Below, piece after piece: positions 1-8,605 of a DNA stretch of 64,000 bases (within the stretch, counting starts at the first letter, position 1; every line of letters begins with the position of its first letter). Below the pieces are notes generated by a model. It saw only the letters and a list, made by a program, of their open reading frames with translations, did no database searches and was not told the origin of the DNA. The DNA lies in the NCBI RefSeq assembly GCF_004114615.1, contig NZ_CP035300.1, positions 1,302,001 to 1,366,000 on the forward strand, in the 5' to 3' direction. Source of the stretch: Dyella sp. M7H15-1 (GTDB lineage Bacteria; Pseudomonadota; Gammaproteobacteria; Xanthomonadales; Rhodanobacteraceae). The position numbers and the translations under genes were made by a program.

Positions 1-181
1 ACACCACGGTCGTTTGATGGGTGAGTTTGTCGGGGACGATGATCCTCCGCGAGGGCTTAAGCAGGCAGTTCCAGATCGAATTTGGCGAACAAGCGCCGAT
101 GCTCGTTTTCTGGTTGGGTGTAGCGTGCAAAAACCAGCCACTGCCCTTCCGTCGTGGGAAACCAGACATCCACAGACGCTA
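1..181 (-). pseudogene. Transposase C-terminal remnant, frameshifted
   Basis: Read on the minus strand, positions 175 to 57 encode a stretch with VWFPTTEGQW, ARYTQPE and FDLELPA. This resembles the C-terminal end of IS4/IS1634-type transposases, where a TTDGR-like motif and an RYTQPE-like motif precede LxLPA. The frame stops at 57-59. A shifted frame then continues as RIIVPDKLTH towards the window start, as expected if the gene carried on before a frameshift. The piece ends abruptly next to the ACMSD start. The motif match is from memory, so the family name is tentative; that it is a decayed gene fragment is more secure. Confidence 0.45.
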
Positions 182-191
182 CACTTGGCAC

Positions 192-1208
192 ATGCTGAAA
201 ATCGACACCCACGCCCACATCCTCCCCCGCGACTGGCCCAATCTGGCCGCCAAGTACGGTAACGAAGCCTTCCCAGTGATGAACCACACCGACGGTCGCT
301 ATCGCATCTATAAGGACGGCAAGTTCTTCCGCGAAGTATGGGAGTCCTCGTTCGATCCGCAGCATCGCATCAAGGACTATGCCCGCTTCGGTGTAAGCGT
401 GCAGGTGATTTCCACTGTGCCGGTGCTGTTCTCGTACTGGGCACCGGGTTACCAGGCACTGGAGCTGCACCGACATCTGAACGACCACATGGCTGAAATT
501 TGCCGGGATTACCCCCGGCATTACGCCGCTATCGGCACGGTGCCGCTGCAAGCGCCGGACTTGGCGATCCGCGAACTGGAACGTTGCATCGACGAACTGG
601 GTCTGTACGGCGTGCAAATCGGCTCACATTGCAATGAGTGGAATCTCGACGCCCCGGAGCTATTCCCGTTCTTCGAGGCGGCGTCCGACCTGGACGCGGC
701 CATTATGGTGCACCCCTGGGACATGATGGGCACGGCCACCATGCCCAAGTACTGGATGCCCTGGCTGGTAGGCATGCCTGCCGAGCAGTCCCGTGCGGCC
801 TGCTGCCTGGCCTTTGGCGGCGTGCTGGAACGCCTGCCTCGGCTACGCGTAATGCTGGCGCATGGCGGCGGCAGCTTCCCCTGGACCATCGGACGCATCG
901 AACATGGCTTCCGCATGCGCCCGGACCTGGTCGCCACGGATAACCCGCGCAACCCGCGCGAATACCTCAAGCGCCTGTTTTTCGATTCCTGCGTGCACGA
1001 TCCGCAGGCCCTGCGTTATCTGCTGGATGTAACCGGTGTCGAGCGCGTGATGCTCGGTACCGACTATCCTTTCCCGCTGGGGGAGCAGGAACCGGGCAGC
1101 GGCATCGAGTCGCTGCAACTGGATGATCCGACCCGTGCCCGCCTGTTTCACGGTACCGCACTGGAGTGGCTGGGACTACCGCAACAACGCTTCTCTGCCC
1201 AAAATTGA
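192..1208 (+). CDS. 2-amino-3-carboxymuconate-6-semialdehyde decarboxylase (ACMSD)
   Basis: This is an amidohydrolase-fold decarboxylase that removes CO2 from the ring-opened product of 3-hydroxyanthranilate, diverting the kynurenine pathway from quinolinate towards 2-aminomuconate. The 338-residue frame has the metal signature DTHAHI (His7, His9), His174 in VHPWDMMG, His222 in AHGGGSFPW, Asp289 in GTDYPFP, and an Arg near residue 47; these correspond to known zinc and active-site residues of the family. I chose the ATG at 192 because it starts right at the conserved LKIDTHAHI; the frame is open further upstream, but that part lies over a transposase remnant. No clear Shine-Dalgarno sequence precedes it. 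Kynureninase lies two genes downstream. Confidence 0.9.
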   Translation: MLKIDTHAHILPRDWPNLAAKYGNEAFPVMNHTDGRYRIYKDGKFFREVWESSFDPQHRIKDYARFGVSVQVISTVPVLFSYWAPGYQALELHRHLNDHMAEICRDYPRHYAAIGTVPLQAPDLAIRELERCIDELGLYGVQIGSHCNEWNLDAPELFPFFEAASDLDAAIMVHPWDMMGTATMPKYWMPWLVGMPAEQSRAACCLAFGGVLERLPRLRVMLAHGGGSFPWTIGRIEHGFRMRPDLVATDNPRNPREYLKRLFFDSCVHDPQALRYLLDVTGVERVMLGTDYPFPLGEQEPGSGIESLQLDDPTRARLFHGTALEWLGLPQQRFSAQN

Positions 1209-1234
1209 TCAGCGCATCCCAAACAGGAGCACGC

Positions 1235-1756
1235 ATGAATGTCAGGCGTTACATAATGGTGATCGCCGTACTGCTGCTGGGCAGCATAGCGGTAGCACAG
1301 GCTGACGATGTCCATATGGCGTCCGGCAGCGTGCATTTCAGCACACCCTCGAACTGGGTCGGCATCATGCAGGTGGATGGCGATCCGGAAGTCCGCGTGT
1401 TCCAGGTGCCGGATCCTTCGCCCAGCGCGCGCAGCACGCTCGCGCGTGTCAGCGTAACGGTGAAGCAGATGGTCAATCCTCAGGACTTCAACAGCTACGT
1501 CAGTGGCGCGGTTACCAAAGCGAAGCAACTGAAGAATTACCAGCCCGGTCAACGTGCGGCAGGTGACGAGAACAGTTTCATCTACACCGCCAGCGAAAAC
1601 GGTACGGCGTACACCTATGTCGAGCGCTACTGGTTCCGCGACGGTCACGCGATCCAGTTGCGTTGCGCGCGCCCGTCAACAAGTCAGGCGGGACAAGCAT
1701 GGACGGTCACGTTCGATAAAGGCTGTAGTTCGATTGCTTCGACGCTTGGCACTTAA
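1235..1756 (+). CDS. Small secreted protein of unknown function
   Basis: The 173-residue product starts with an Arg-Arg pair, a hydrophobic stretch (about residues 6-20) and AQA, a typical signal peptide with cleavage near residue 23. The mature part is polar, with two Cys near the C-terminus (about residues 147 and 163) that could form a disulfide. No family is recognised. A good Shine-Dalgarno sequence (AGGAG) sits about 7 bases before the ATG at 1235. It lies between ACMSD and kynureninase on the same strand with short gaps, so it may be cotranscribed, but nothing in it suggests a catalytic role in that pathway. It is probably periplasmic. Confidence 0.75.
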   Translation: MNVRRYIMVIAVLLLGSIAVAQADDVHMASGSVHFSTPSNWVGIMQVDGDPEVRVFQVPDPSPSARSTLARVSVTVKQMVNPQDFNSYVSGAVTKAKQLKNYQPGQRAAGDENSFIYTASENGTAYTYVERYWFRDGHAIQLRCARPSTSQAGQAWTVTFDKGCSSIASTLGT

Positions 1757-1837
1757 GGCAACACCGAAACGCGCTGCTTGAAGCACAAGCAACAACATGC
1801 CCAATGAGTGCTTTACACACCAAGTTGGAATGTCTAG

Positions 1838-3115
1838 ATGTCCACACCTTACAAAGCCACCCTCGCCTGGGCTCAAACTCACGACGCTGCCGATCCTCTG
1901 CGTGCGTTCCGCGACGAGTTCCTGATTCCTCCGCATGAAGGCGGCGAGACACACTACTTTTGCGGCAACTCGCTGGGCTTGCAAGCACGCGCGATACGCG
2001 AAGCGGTGAATGCGGAGTTGAACTATTGGGGTGAACTGGGCGTGGAAGGCCACTTCAAAGGCCGTCTGCCGTGGATGGACTATCACGAGTTCGTGCGCGA
2101 TCACCTTGCCGAAGTCGTGGGGGCCCAGCCCGACGAAGTCGTTGCGATGAATACGCTGGGCGTGAATCTGCACCTGATGATGGTGAGTTTCTATCGCCCC
2201 TCGCCGGATCGCCACGCCATCCTGATCGAAGCGGGTGCATTTCCCACCGATCGCTATGCGGTGGAATCGCAGATCCGCTATCACGGGTTCAGTCCCAAGC
2301 TGTCGCTGATCGAGCTGCAAGGCGACGAGCCGAACGGCAGCCTTTCGATGGCGGCGATCGAACGCGCATTGGCCGCACACGGCTCACGCATCGCGCTGGT
2401 GATGCTGCCCGGCGTGCAATATCGCACTGGGCAGGCTTTCGATCTGAAAGCCATCACCGAACTGGCGCACAAGCACGGTTGCATCGTGGGTTTCGATCTT
2501 GCCCATGCAATCGGCAACTTGCCGCTACAACTGCACGACAGCGGCGCCGACTTCGCGATCTGGTGCAGTTACAAATACCTGAACTCTGGCCCCGGAGCGG
2601 TGGGTGGCGCCTTTGTACACGCACGTCACGCCCATGCTGCACTACCCCGCTTTGCCGGCTGGTGGGGACACGACAAGACCACGCGCTTCCAGATGGAGCC
2701 GGAATTCGTACCCACGCCCGGTGCGGACGGCTGGCAGCTTTCCAATCCGCCAATTCTTGCGCTGGTACCGTTGCGCATCTCACTGGAAATCTTCCATCGC
2801 GCTGGCATGAAGCGCCTGCGCGAGAAATCGCTGCAACTCACCGGCTACCTGGAATGGCTAGTGCAAAGCCAGTTATCGGATGTGTTGGACATCGTCACGC
2901 CCAAGGAAACCGAACGGCGCGGCTCGCAACTTTCTCTTCGCGTACTGGGTGGTCGCGAACAAGGGCGCGCACTGTTCGACTATTTGATCGAACAAGGCGT
3001 CATCGGTGACTGGCGCGAACCCGATGTGATTCGCATCTCCCCAGCACCGCTGTACAACCGCTTTGCGGATTGCCTGGCGTTTGCGCAGGCGGTGCGCAAG
3101 TGGAAACATGGCTGA
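1838..3115 (+). CDS. kynU: Kynureninase
   Basis: This PLP-dependent hydrolase splits kynurenine or 3-hydroxykynurenine into (hydroxy)anthranilate and alanine. The 425 residues match the usual length. Visible landmarks are FCGNSLGL (about 41-48), FDLAHAIGN with Asp220 and His223, and the Schiff-base Lys246 in WCSYKYLNSGPG. The C-terminal domain carries VIRISPAPLYNRF, the carboxylate-binding end. The start at 1838 fits the family N-terminus. Together with ACMSD upstream it points to tryptophan breakdown through the kynurenine branch; kynurenine monooxygenase and 3-hydroxyanthranilate dioxygenase are not in this window. Confidence 0.95.
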   Translation: MSTPYKATLAWAQTHDAADPLRAFRDEFLIPPHEGGETHYFCGNSLGLQARAIREAVNAELNYWGELGVEGHFKGRLPWMDYHEFVRDHLAEVVGAQPDEVVAMNTLGVNLHLMMVSFYRPSPDRHAILIEAGAFPTDRYAVESQIRYHGFSPKLSLIELQGDEPNGSLSMAAIERALAAHGSRIALVMLPGVQYRTGQAFDLKAITELAHKHGCIVGFDLAHAIGNLPLQLHDSGADFAIWCSYKYLNSGPGAVGGAFVHARHAHAALPRFAGWWGHDKTTRFQMEPEFVPTPGADGWQLSNPPILALVPLRISLEIFHRAGMKRLREKSLQLTGYLEWLVQSQLSDVLDIVTPKETERRGSQLSLRVLGGREQGRALFDYLIEQGVIGDWREPDVIRISPAPLYNRFADCLAFAQAVRKWKHG

Positions 3116-3187
3116 TTCGGCAGGTGCGTCAGCCAAGCTACGCCAGCAGCCCTACTACAGGAAGCTGATGGGTTGGCGTGTTCATAA

Positions 3188-3305
3188 GAGCCTGTTTGTA
3201 ATCTTTTCGTTATCCCGATGGTAGAGCGATGACGAGAAATCACTACGCCAGAGGGGCATCCGATGGCACACATCTCACAAGAAACCCTTGCAGCCCCATT
3301 CAAAG
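3188..3305 (+). mobile_element. IS5-type element remnant (outer end plus transposase start)
   Basis: The terminal sequence GAGCCTGTTTGTAATCTTTT starts at 3188 after a TAA, the same target triplet seen at the second copy. Inside it an ATG reads MTRNHYAR, followed by a piece like SD..ISQETLAA after a frameshift, matching the N-terminus of the transposase remnant at 6199. The other end of the element is gone, and the sequence runs straight into the stop codon of the foreign gene at 3300. The transposase start faces away from the copy at 6034-6241, so the two remnants bracket the island as inverted copies. Confidence 0.7.
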
Positions 3306-5687
3306 CTTGCTTCTAATTTGAAGTGGTTTCAGCATCCCTGCACCGTCGATTGTCAATAAATGTTTTAAATCATGTTTTTCGAGCAACATATTGATCGAAC
3401 TCGCTGGAATACCTCCGCGGGTATCGGTTCGATGCTGCACGATGTCATCGAGAAATGCCGAGCGAACAGCAGGATCCGTTATCCCCCAGGACTGCAAATG
3501 TTTATCGATGAGTGCCCTGTAATCTATCGACGCATTAACCGATGGATAATAGACGCCTGAGTTGGAAAAATGGCTGGCTCTGATCGTGCTCCATGCCAAG
3601 GGCATGGAGCCAGGGCCGACATCGGGTGGAATATTCTCCGATGTCACGACCTCCTCCATGATATTCGCCGACTTTGCGCCTAGCGTTCCGGCTGTCAACG
3701 CCGCGCCATGGAATTGAATATCCGGGTGTCCTTTCAATGTCCCATACAAAGGCACATTCATTTCTTTATCTCTAACCATATCAATGGTATTTGCTGAGAT
3801 ATCGATGCCATCGAATATTTGTTCTATACCTCGATTTTCCTGCCCAAGGCTATACACGAGTTGATCGACTTCAACAACCTCCCTTTCTCGTATGCACGCG
3901 AGCTCCACCCCTTCGATCTTGCGCATGATCACCGTTTTAGGATCAGCTGATGTCTCCGCAGGCCTATAGCGATCAATAGTTATTTGTAGTTTCCCATTCG
4001 CCAGGGACTTGATTGCAACAAGTTCACAATTTGGCCATAGATTTCCCGTTTGGCCCAAGGTTGATTTGGCATCCACGGCTAACGTACCATCACGCAATGT
4101 GTCGAAGCCGTTTCTCGCTATCCATATGACATCATTTTTCCTATGCTGATAGGTTTCTGGCGTCATTTTAATATCGGGTGTATCTTGCAAGAACAAGCCT
4201 CGCCGTGTTGCTGCGGCAGCAGTGCCTCCTCCACCCCAAACCATTATGCGACGCCCCTCTCCCAGCGATGAGCATTCTTTATCAGATAAAATGAATGCAT
4301 TACCGTCAACAATTGGCGTAAATCCTTTTTTTTGATCGAACGTAGACAATCGTTTGTAATCGGACTGATTCAACAGCGACCCTAATGAGCGACCTGCATT
4401 GACGCTTTCAATAAGCTTTGCAATTGTCGAAATTTGATCCTTCTCGCAGCTATTTTTTAACAGATCATTCAAATCCAATAGGTTTGGTTGTTTATTGGTC
4501 GTTCTACCAGAATCGTGGAAATACCCTCCTTTGACAAGCAAGCGGTAAACTTCTTCGGATCGATCTCCTACAATCGTTTTAAAATCTTCCCTATAGAATT
4601 GACCATGCTGCGAAAAAATATTCTTTGCATCTGACAACCCAGTTCCGACAACAATTTGATTGGCGTGAACCGTCTTAACATGATTCTGCCCATTCAAGCG
4701 ATAGGCAACTTGAATCAAGTAGCCATCGCCATTGGCTTTCCTCACATTCATGACTTCCCCTGGAATGCCAGGAAAATTATGAATGACTTGCGAATGGATC
4801 ATGCCTTTATAAAGATGACGGGCATTGACTTGAGAAACACCAAAGGATTCAGAAATAGCAGGATTATAGTTCGATGCAGCGGTGTCAGCATCGAATTCGA
4901 GAACACCCGAGGTTTGAGCCAGTTGATAATTCCCCTGCCAAATACCATTATTTTGACCGACAAAGAGCGCATTCTGTTCATGTTTATTAGGCATGTATTC
5001 CCAATATCGGCTCTGGTTATTTCCACGACCAATTCCAAGCACATCCACGTGAGGTGATGGATCGGAGTGAAACATCATCAGGCGATTTTTATTAGCTGCA
5101 TTTAACTGTAAAATATCATTCTCGAATTCGGTTTTCATGCGCTTATTTTTAGCGCGCATAAAATCCATGTCCGAATGAAGTTGATCTTTGCTTTCCAATT
5201 GAGGATAAATAGATCGAACATGAAATGGTCGCTGATCTATCACGCGAACGTCACCAAGATTCAGGTCACGAATAATATCGGCGTCAATTTCGTTCATCAA
5301 CTTCTCGATTTGATCGATTGACAATCCAGCTTTATTCATTACATGATCAAGCAAAGGATTTTGTAGATTCTCCTGAATTGAGATAAAAATTTTTGCTTTG
5401 AATGTATCAAAGTTTCGAATAATATTATTTGTCCTTTCCGCATGAGATGATCCATATGTAAAGATATCAACGACTCCTAAATCGATTAAGTTACTTAACA
5501 CATTTAGTGCTAAATTATTAGATGAATCGCCTTCCAAGTGATAATGAGCAATTTCTATCGAATCAGATGATGAGCTTTTAACTGCCGACTTTTGCTCGTC
5601 AACTTCCATGATTTCCGCATGTAACTTCATACCAAAACTTAATATATTCATAATTCGTGACAGTCCATCTAAAATTACGCCAATCAT
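3300..5687 (-). CDS. Unrecognised 795-residue protein with flavoprotein-like dinucleotide motifs
   Basis: I do not recognise a family. The 795-residue product has several features of two-dinucleotide flavoproteins: a glycine-rich LGIGRGNNQS (about 217-226), QIVVGTG (about 344-350, like the ATG motif after an FAD domain), MVWGGGGTAAAATRR (482-496) with Arg525 of IWIAR about 30 residues on (typical of NAD(P)H sites), VDQLVYSLG (607-615) and FHGAAL (659-664). The first 200 residues are polar and helical-looking without a signal peptide. The gene is clearly richer in A+T and uses A/T-ending codons far more than its neighbours. It stands alone between inverted IS5 remnants. An oxidoreductase or a secreted effector with a redox domain are both possible. 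Confidence 0.7.
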   Translation of the reverse strand: MIGVILDGLSRIMNILSFGMKLHAEIMEVDEQKSAVKSSSSDSIEIAHYHLEGDSSNNLALNVLSNLIDLGVVDIFTYGSSHAERTNNIIRNFDTFKAKIFISIQENLQNPLLDHVMNKAGLSIDQIEKLMNEIDADIIRDLNLGDVRVIDQRPFHVRSIYPQLESKDQLHSDMDFMRAKNKRMKTEFENDILQLNAANKNRLMMFHSDPSPHVDVLGIGRGNNQSRYWEYMPNKHEQNALFVGQNNGIWQGNYQLAQTSGVLEFDADTAASNYNPAISESFGVSQVNARHLYKGMIHSQVIHNFPGIPGEVMNVRKANGDGYLIQVAYRLNGQNHVKTVHANQIVVGTGLSDAKNIFSQHGQFYREDFKTIVGDRSEEVYRLLVKGGYFHDSGRTTNKQPNLLDLNDLLKNSCEKDQISTIAKLIESVNAGRSLGSLLNQSDYKRLSTFDQKKGFTPIVDGNAFILSDKECSSLGEGRRIMVWGGGGTAAAATRRGLFLQDTPDIKMTPETYQHRKNDVIWIARNGFDTLRDGTLAVDAKSTLGQTGNLWPNCELVAIKSLANGKLQITIDRYRPAETSADPKTVIMRKIEGVELACIREREVVEVDQLVYSLGQENRGIEQIFDGIDISANTIDMVRDKEMNVPLYGTLKGHPDIQFHGAALTAGTLGAKSANIMEEVVTSENIPPDVGPGSMPLAWSTIRASHFSNSGVYYPSVNASIDYRALIDKHLQSWGITDPAVRSAFLDDIVQHRTDTRGGIPASSINMLLEKHDLKHLLTIDGAGMLKPLQIRSKL

Positions 5688-5706
5688 TTAACTCAGCATG
5701 AGGTAA

Positions 5707-5726
5707 GCCCCGGCTTTGCCGGGGGC
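5707..5726. repeat. REP-like palindrome, solo copy
   Basis: A GC-rich hairpin CCCCGGCTTTGCCGGGGG lies just upstream of the foreign gene. Its core is the reverse complement of the hairpins that flank the IS200-type element at 60002 and 60583. It may be a solo repeat mobilised by that transposase, or a leftover end. Confidence 0.6.
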
Positions 5727-5812
5727 TACTTACATGAAAAATAATCAACGATCACCAAATTTTCAGACCTAACTTTCTAAAAGATACAAAATTAGGAACT
5801 CTATTTAAAATA

Positions 5813-5955
5813 CCTGATTCCGTGAGCTTCTGACTCGCATGCCCGCTGCCCGCTTGCTTTGCGTGAAAGCACCCACTCACCCGCCGGGTGAGTCAAAGAT
5901 CACTCGCAAACCCATAGGCCATGCGCACTGCGCGTTAGGAGGTCACGGAATCAGG
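5813..5955. repeat. 143-bp element bounded by a perfect 13-bp inverted repeat
   Basis: CCTGATTCCGTGA at 5813-5825 is repeated inverted at 5943-5955. The interior contains a second strong hairpin, ACTCACCCG-C-CGGGTGAGT at 5875-5893, and no open frame of note. It occupies the gap between the foreign gene and the IS5 derivative. Inference: a non-autonomous element end pair or a structured RNA; no second copy was seen in the window. Confidence 0.5.
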
Positions 5956-6033
5956 AAATAGTAACAGTTAGGTTGAACCTCTTTCTCTAAGGTATTTACC
6001 TTATTACGATTAATTATCGATCACAGGGTTTAA

Positions 6034-6241
6034 GAGCCTGTTTGCAATTTTTTCGTTATCTTCGATCATTAGGCGAAGCAGACGTGCTTACGATCTCCAC
6101 GGTTGGAGGCTTCGTGCGACTCTGCACGCTGCATAGCAGTGGCTCGATCTGCGCAAATTTTTCTCGGCTAATGTCACTGGCGTCGTGGTTTCTCGTCATC
6201 GCCCCATCATCGGGGATAACGAAAAGATTGCAAACAGATTC
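6034..6241 (-). mobile_element. Internally deleted IS5-type element (MITE-like) with TAA target duplication
   Basis: Both ends are present as inverted repeats, GAGCCTGTTTGCAATTTTTT at 6034 and its mirrored form ending at 6241, flanked on both sides by TAA (6031-6033 and 6242-6244). From 6199 leftwards the minus strand encodes MTRNHDASDISREKFAQIEP and continues with a TKPPTVE stretch, the N-terminus of an IS5-family transposase, before the frame is lost. The catalytic part is missing. It resembles the remnant at 3188-3305 but is inverted relative to it. Confidence 0.75.
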
Positions 6242-6258
6242 TAAGTGGATGGATTCGG

Positions 6259-7554
6259 TCAGGTAGTCAAGTTGGCGAGACGTTGCCGTAATGCATCCAG
6301 GTGCAGATCGTTGCCGGCACCAGGTGATGTACGCGCAGCCAGGCTCGCTTCGGGTGTGCGCCCCTGCCCGGCAGCCGTGACGGCTTCCGCGGCTGCACGA
6401 TAAGCGTCACGGAAAGGCACGCCTGCGGCGGCCTGCTCGATGGCCACGTCGGTGGCATACATGGCCGGTTCGATGGCGGCGCGCATGGCGGTTTCGTTCC
6501 ATTGCATGCGTGCAAGCAGGTCTGGCAGTAGTTCGAGCGCTGCAAGACCATGTGTCACGCCATGAAACAGCGAGCCCTTGGAAAATTGCAGGTCGCGTTG
6601 ATAACCCGAAGGCAACGAAAGCAGTTGTTCAATTTCGCAGCGTGCGGCGGCGACGGTTGCATACGAAGCACGCAGCAGCTCCACCACGTCGGGGTTGCGC
6701 TTGTTGGGCATGATGGAGCTACCGGTAGTGTATTCGGACGGCAGCGTGACGAAATTGAATTCCGCTGTGGTAAACAGCGAAAGATCCCAGGCCAGACGGC
6801 GCGCATCGAGCATGGCGCTGCCGATGCTTTCCATCACGGCCATTTCGAACTTGCCGCGCGAAAGCTGGGCATAGATCGGCGACACCTGCATCCGCGAAAA
6901 GCCAAGCGCCTGGGTGGTGTGGGCGCGATCGAGCGGAAGATTCACGCCGTAACCGGCTGCGGTGCCGAGCGGATTGGCATCAATCCAGACCTCGGTCTGA
7001 CGCGCACGCCATGCGTTATCGACAAAACCCTCGGCAAAGCCGGCGAACCACATCGACGTCGATGAAACCACCGCACGCTGCAAGTGGGTGTAGCCCGGCA
7101 AGGGTAAGGCCGGTTGGGCTGCACGCTGCAAGCATACTTCGGCAATGGTGTGGCAATGCGTTTCCAGTTCGGCGAGCTTTTCCTTCAGCCACAAACGTGT
7201 GGCGACAAGAATCTGGTCGTTACGGCTACGGCCGGTGTGCACGCGACGACCGGCATCACCAAGTCGGTCGGTGAGACGCGCTTCGATGGCAGAATGGCCG
7301 TCTTCGTAACGATCGTCCAGTACAAAATGGCCGGCGCGGAAGTCCTCGACAAGGGCATCCAGTTCGCGTTTGAGATCCTGCATTTCTTGCGCGCTGACCA
7401 CTCCGATATGGGCCAAGCCTTCGACATGCGCCTTGCTGGCAGTGATGTCATGCAGGAAGAATTCGCGATCCAGCAGCACATCGTCGCCGGCCAGGAACTT
7501 CATGATCTTAGCGTTGGTCTCGACACCGTTTTTTTGCCAAAGGAGGTCGGTCAT
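6259..7554 (-). CDS. argH: Argininosuccinate lyase
   Basis: The enzyme splits argininosuccinate into arginine and fumarate, the last step of arginine synthesis. The 431 residues hold the superfamily landmarks HTGRSRND (106-113), the catalytic Thr-His at 156-157 in GYTHLQ, and the signature [12 protein letters not shown] (278-289) with its catalytic serine. It is slightly shorter than the usual roughly 460 residues. It is the last gene of the minus-strand arginine set, 92 bases after argC. No obvious intrinsic terminator follows; the IS5 derivative begins within 20 bases of the stop codon. Confidence 0.95.
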   Translation of the reverse strand: MTDLLWQKNGVETNAKIMKFLAGDDVLLDREFFLHDITASKAHVEGLAHIGVVSAQEMQDLKRELDALVEDFRAGHFVLDDRYEDGHSAIEARLTDRLGDAGRRVHTGRSRNDQILVATRLWLKEKLAELETHCHTIAEVCLQRAAQPALPLPGYTHLQRAVVSSTSMWFAGFAEGFVDNAWRARQTEVWIDANPLGTAAGYGVNLPLDRAHTTQALGFSRMQVSPIYAQLSRGKFEMAVMESIGSAMLDARRLAWDLSLFTTAEFNFVTLPSEYTTGSSIMPNKRNPDVVELLRASYATVAAARCEIEQLLSLPSGYQRDLQFSKGSLFHGVTHGLAALELLPDLLARMQWNETAMRAAIEPAMYATDVAIEQAAAGVPFRDAYRAAAEAVTAAGQGRTPEASLAARTSPGAGNDLHLDALRQRLANLTT

Positions 7555-7646
7555 GATGAGTCTCGTGCCATGGGTGTTTCGATCCTCGCCAATCTAAATG
7601 TGATCAAAAGACAGGCTGCACACAGGGAAGGGAGTCAATGTGTCGC

Positions 7647-8600
7647 TCAAATGGGAATGGAGGTGTACTCGTCCATGCCAATCGCCCGATTGATGTTTTG
7701 CATCGCCTGCGTAGCCGCACCTTTCAAAAGGTTATCCAGGGTAGCAACGATGACGACACGCTTGCCGTCTGCCGACACCGCAAAGCCACCCACCTCGGCA
7801 TGATGCTTGCCGGCAACCTGGCTGACCCACGGCGATTCATCCTGCACGCGCACCAGCTTCTCGTCACCATAGGTTCGCTGGAACAACGCAAGAATATCTT
7901 CGTGCTTGTGTGATCGAGCAAGGTACAGATTGGTGGTGACGGTCAGGCCACGAAAATGCGGTGCGACATGCGGCATGAATTCCACCGGGATACCCAGGTG
8001 GCGGCTCGCTTCCTTCTCGTGCATGTGTCCGGTCAAGGAGTACGGCATCAGGTTGTCGCGCAGCTTCTCCGGATTGTTCTTGTCCGACGGAGTGGTGCCT
8101 GCGCCAGAATAACCGGAAACACCGAAACACACCGGCGGTGCTGCCAGCACGCCCTTGAGCGGCGCGATGGACAACTGGATCGCGGTGGCATAGCAGCCGG
8201 GATTGCTGATGCGTTTCTCGCCGCGCCATTGGTTGCGCGTGAGTTCCAACAGGCCGTAGTACCAGGTGTTATCGAAGCGGTAATCGGCAGAAAGGTCCAC
8301 GATCACCGGATCCTTGCCGGCCTTGTCGAAGGCTTCGACGCATACCGACGCCTTGCCATTGGGCAAAGCCAGCACCACCACATCCGCATCAAGGCTAGGC
8401 AGATCTTCATGCGCCGGCGATGTGTAATGCAGATCGCCCTGGTATTCGGGAACGTGCTCATCCACGCGCTGACCATCCAGCTCACGTGACGACACGTACG
8501 CCAATTCCAGCGAAGGATGCGCAGCTACCAGCTTGATCAGTTCTGCGCCGGTGTGGCCACGAGCACCTACGATGCCGATGCGCTTGTTGGAAGCAGCCAT
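7647..8600 (-). CDS. argC: N-acetyl-gamma-glutamyl-phosphate reductase
   Basis: This NADPH-dependent enzyme converts N-acetylglutamyl phosphate to the semialdehyde. The 317-residue frame from the ATG at 8600 begins with the nucleotide-binding loop GARGHTG (12-18) and has the catalytic Cys136 in ISNPGCYAT, and His in the HVAPHFRGL segment. The frame is open upstream, but that part overlaps argB, whose stop is only 5 bases before this ATG, so I take 8600 as the start. Close spacing indicates cotranscription and probably translational coupling with argB. Confidence 0.95.
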   Translation of the reverse strand: MAASNKRIGIVGARGHTGAELIKLVAAHPSLELAYVSSRELDGQRVDEHVPEYQGDLHYTSPAHEDLPSLDADVVVLALPNGKASVCVEAFDKAGKDPVIVDLSADYRFDNTWYYGLLELTRNQWRGEKRISNPGCYATAIQLSIAPLKGVLAAPPVCFGVSGYSGAGTTPSDKNNPEKLRDNLMPYSLTGHMHEKEASRHLGIPVEFMPHVAPHFRGLTVTTNLYLARSHKHEDILALFQRTYGDEKLVRVQDESPWVSQVAGKHHAEVGGFAVSADGKRVVIVATLDNLLKGAATQAMQNINRAIGMDEYTSIPI

Positions 8601-8605
8601 GATCG

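Noticed and set aside
2071-3009. 312-codon frame inside kynU in another frame
   Set aside because: Arg/Ser-rich translation typical of an out-of-frame reading; kynU motifs are intact.
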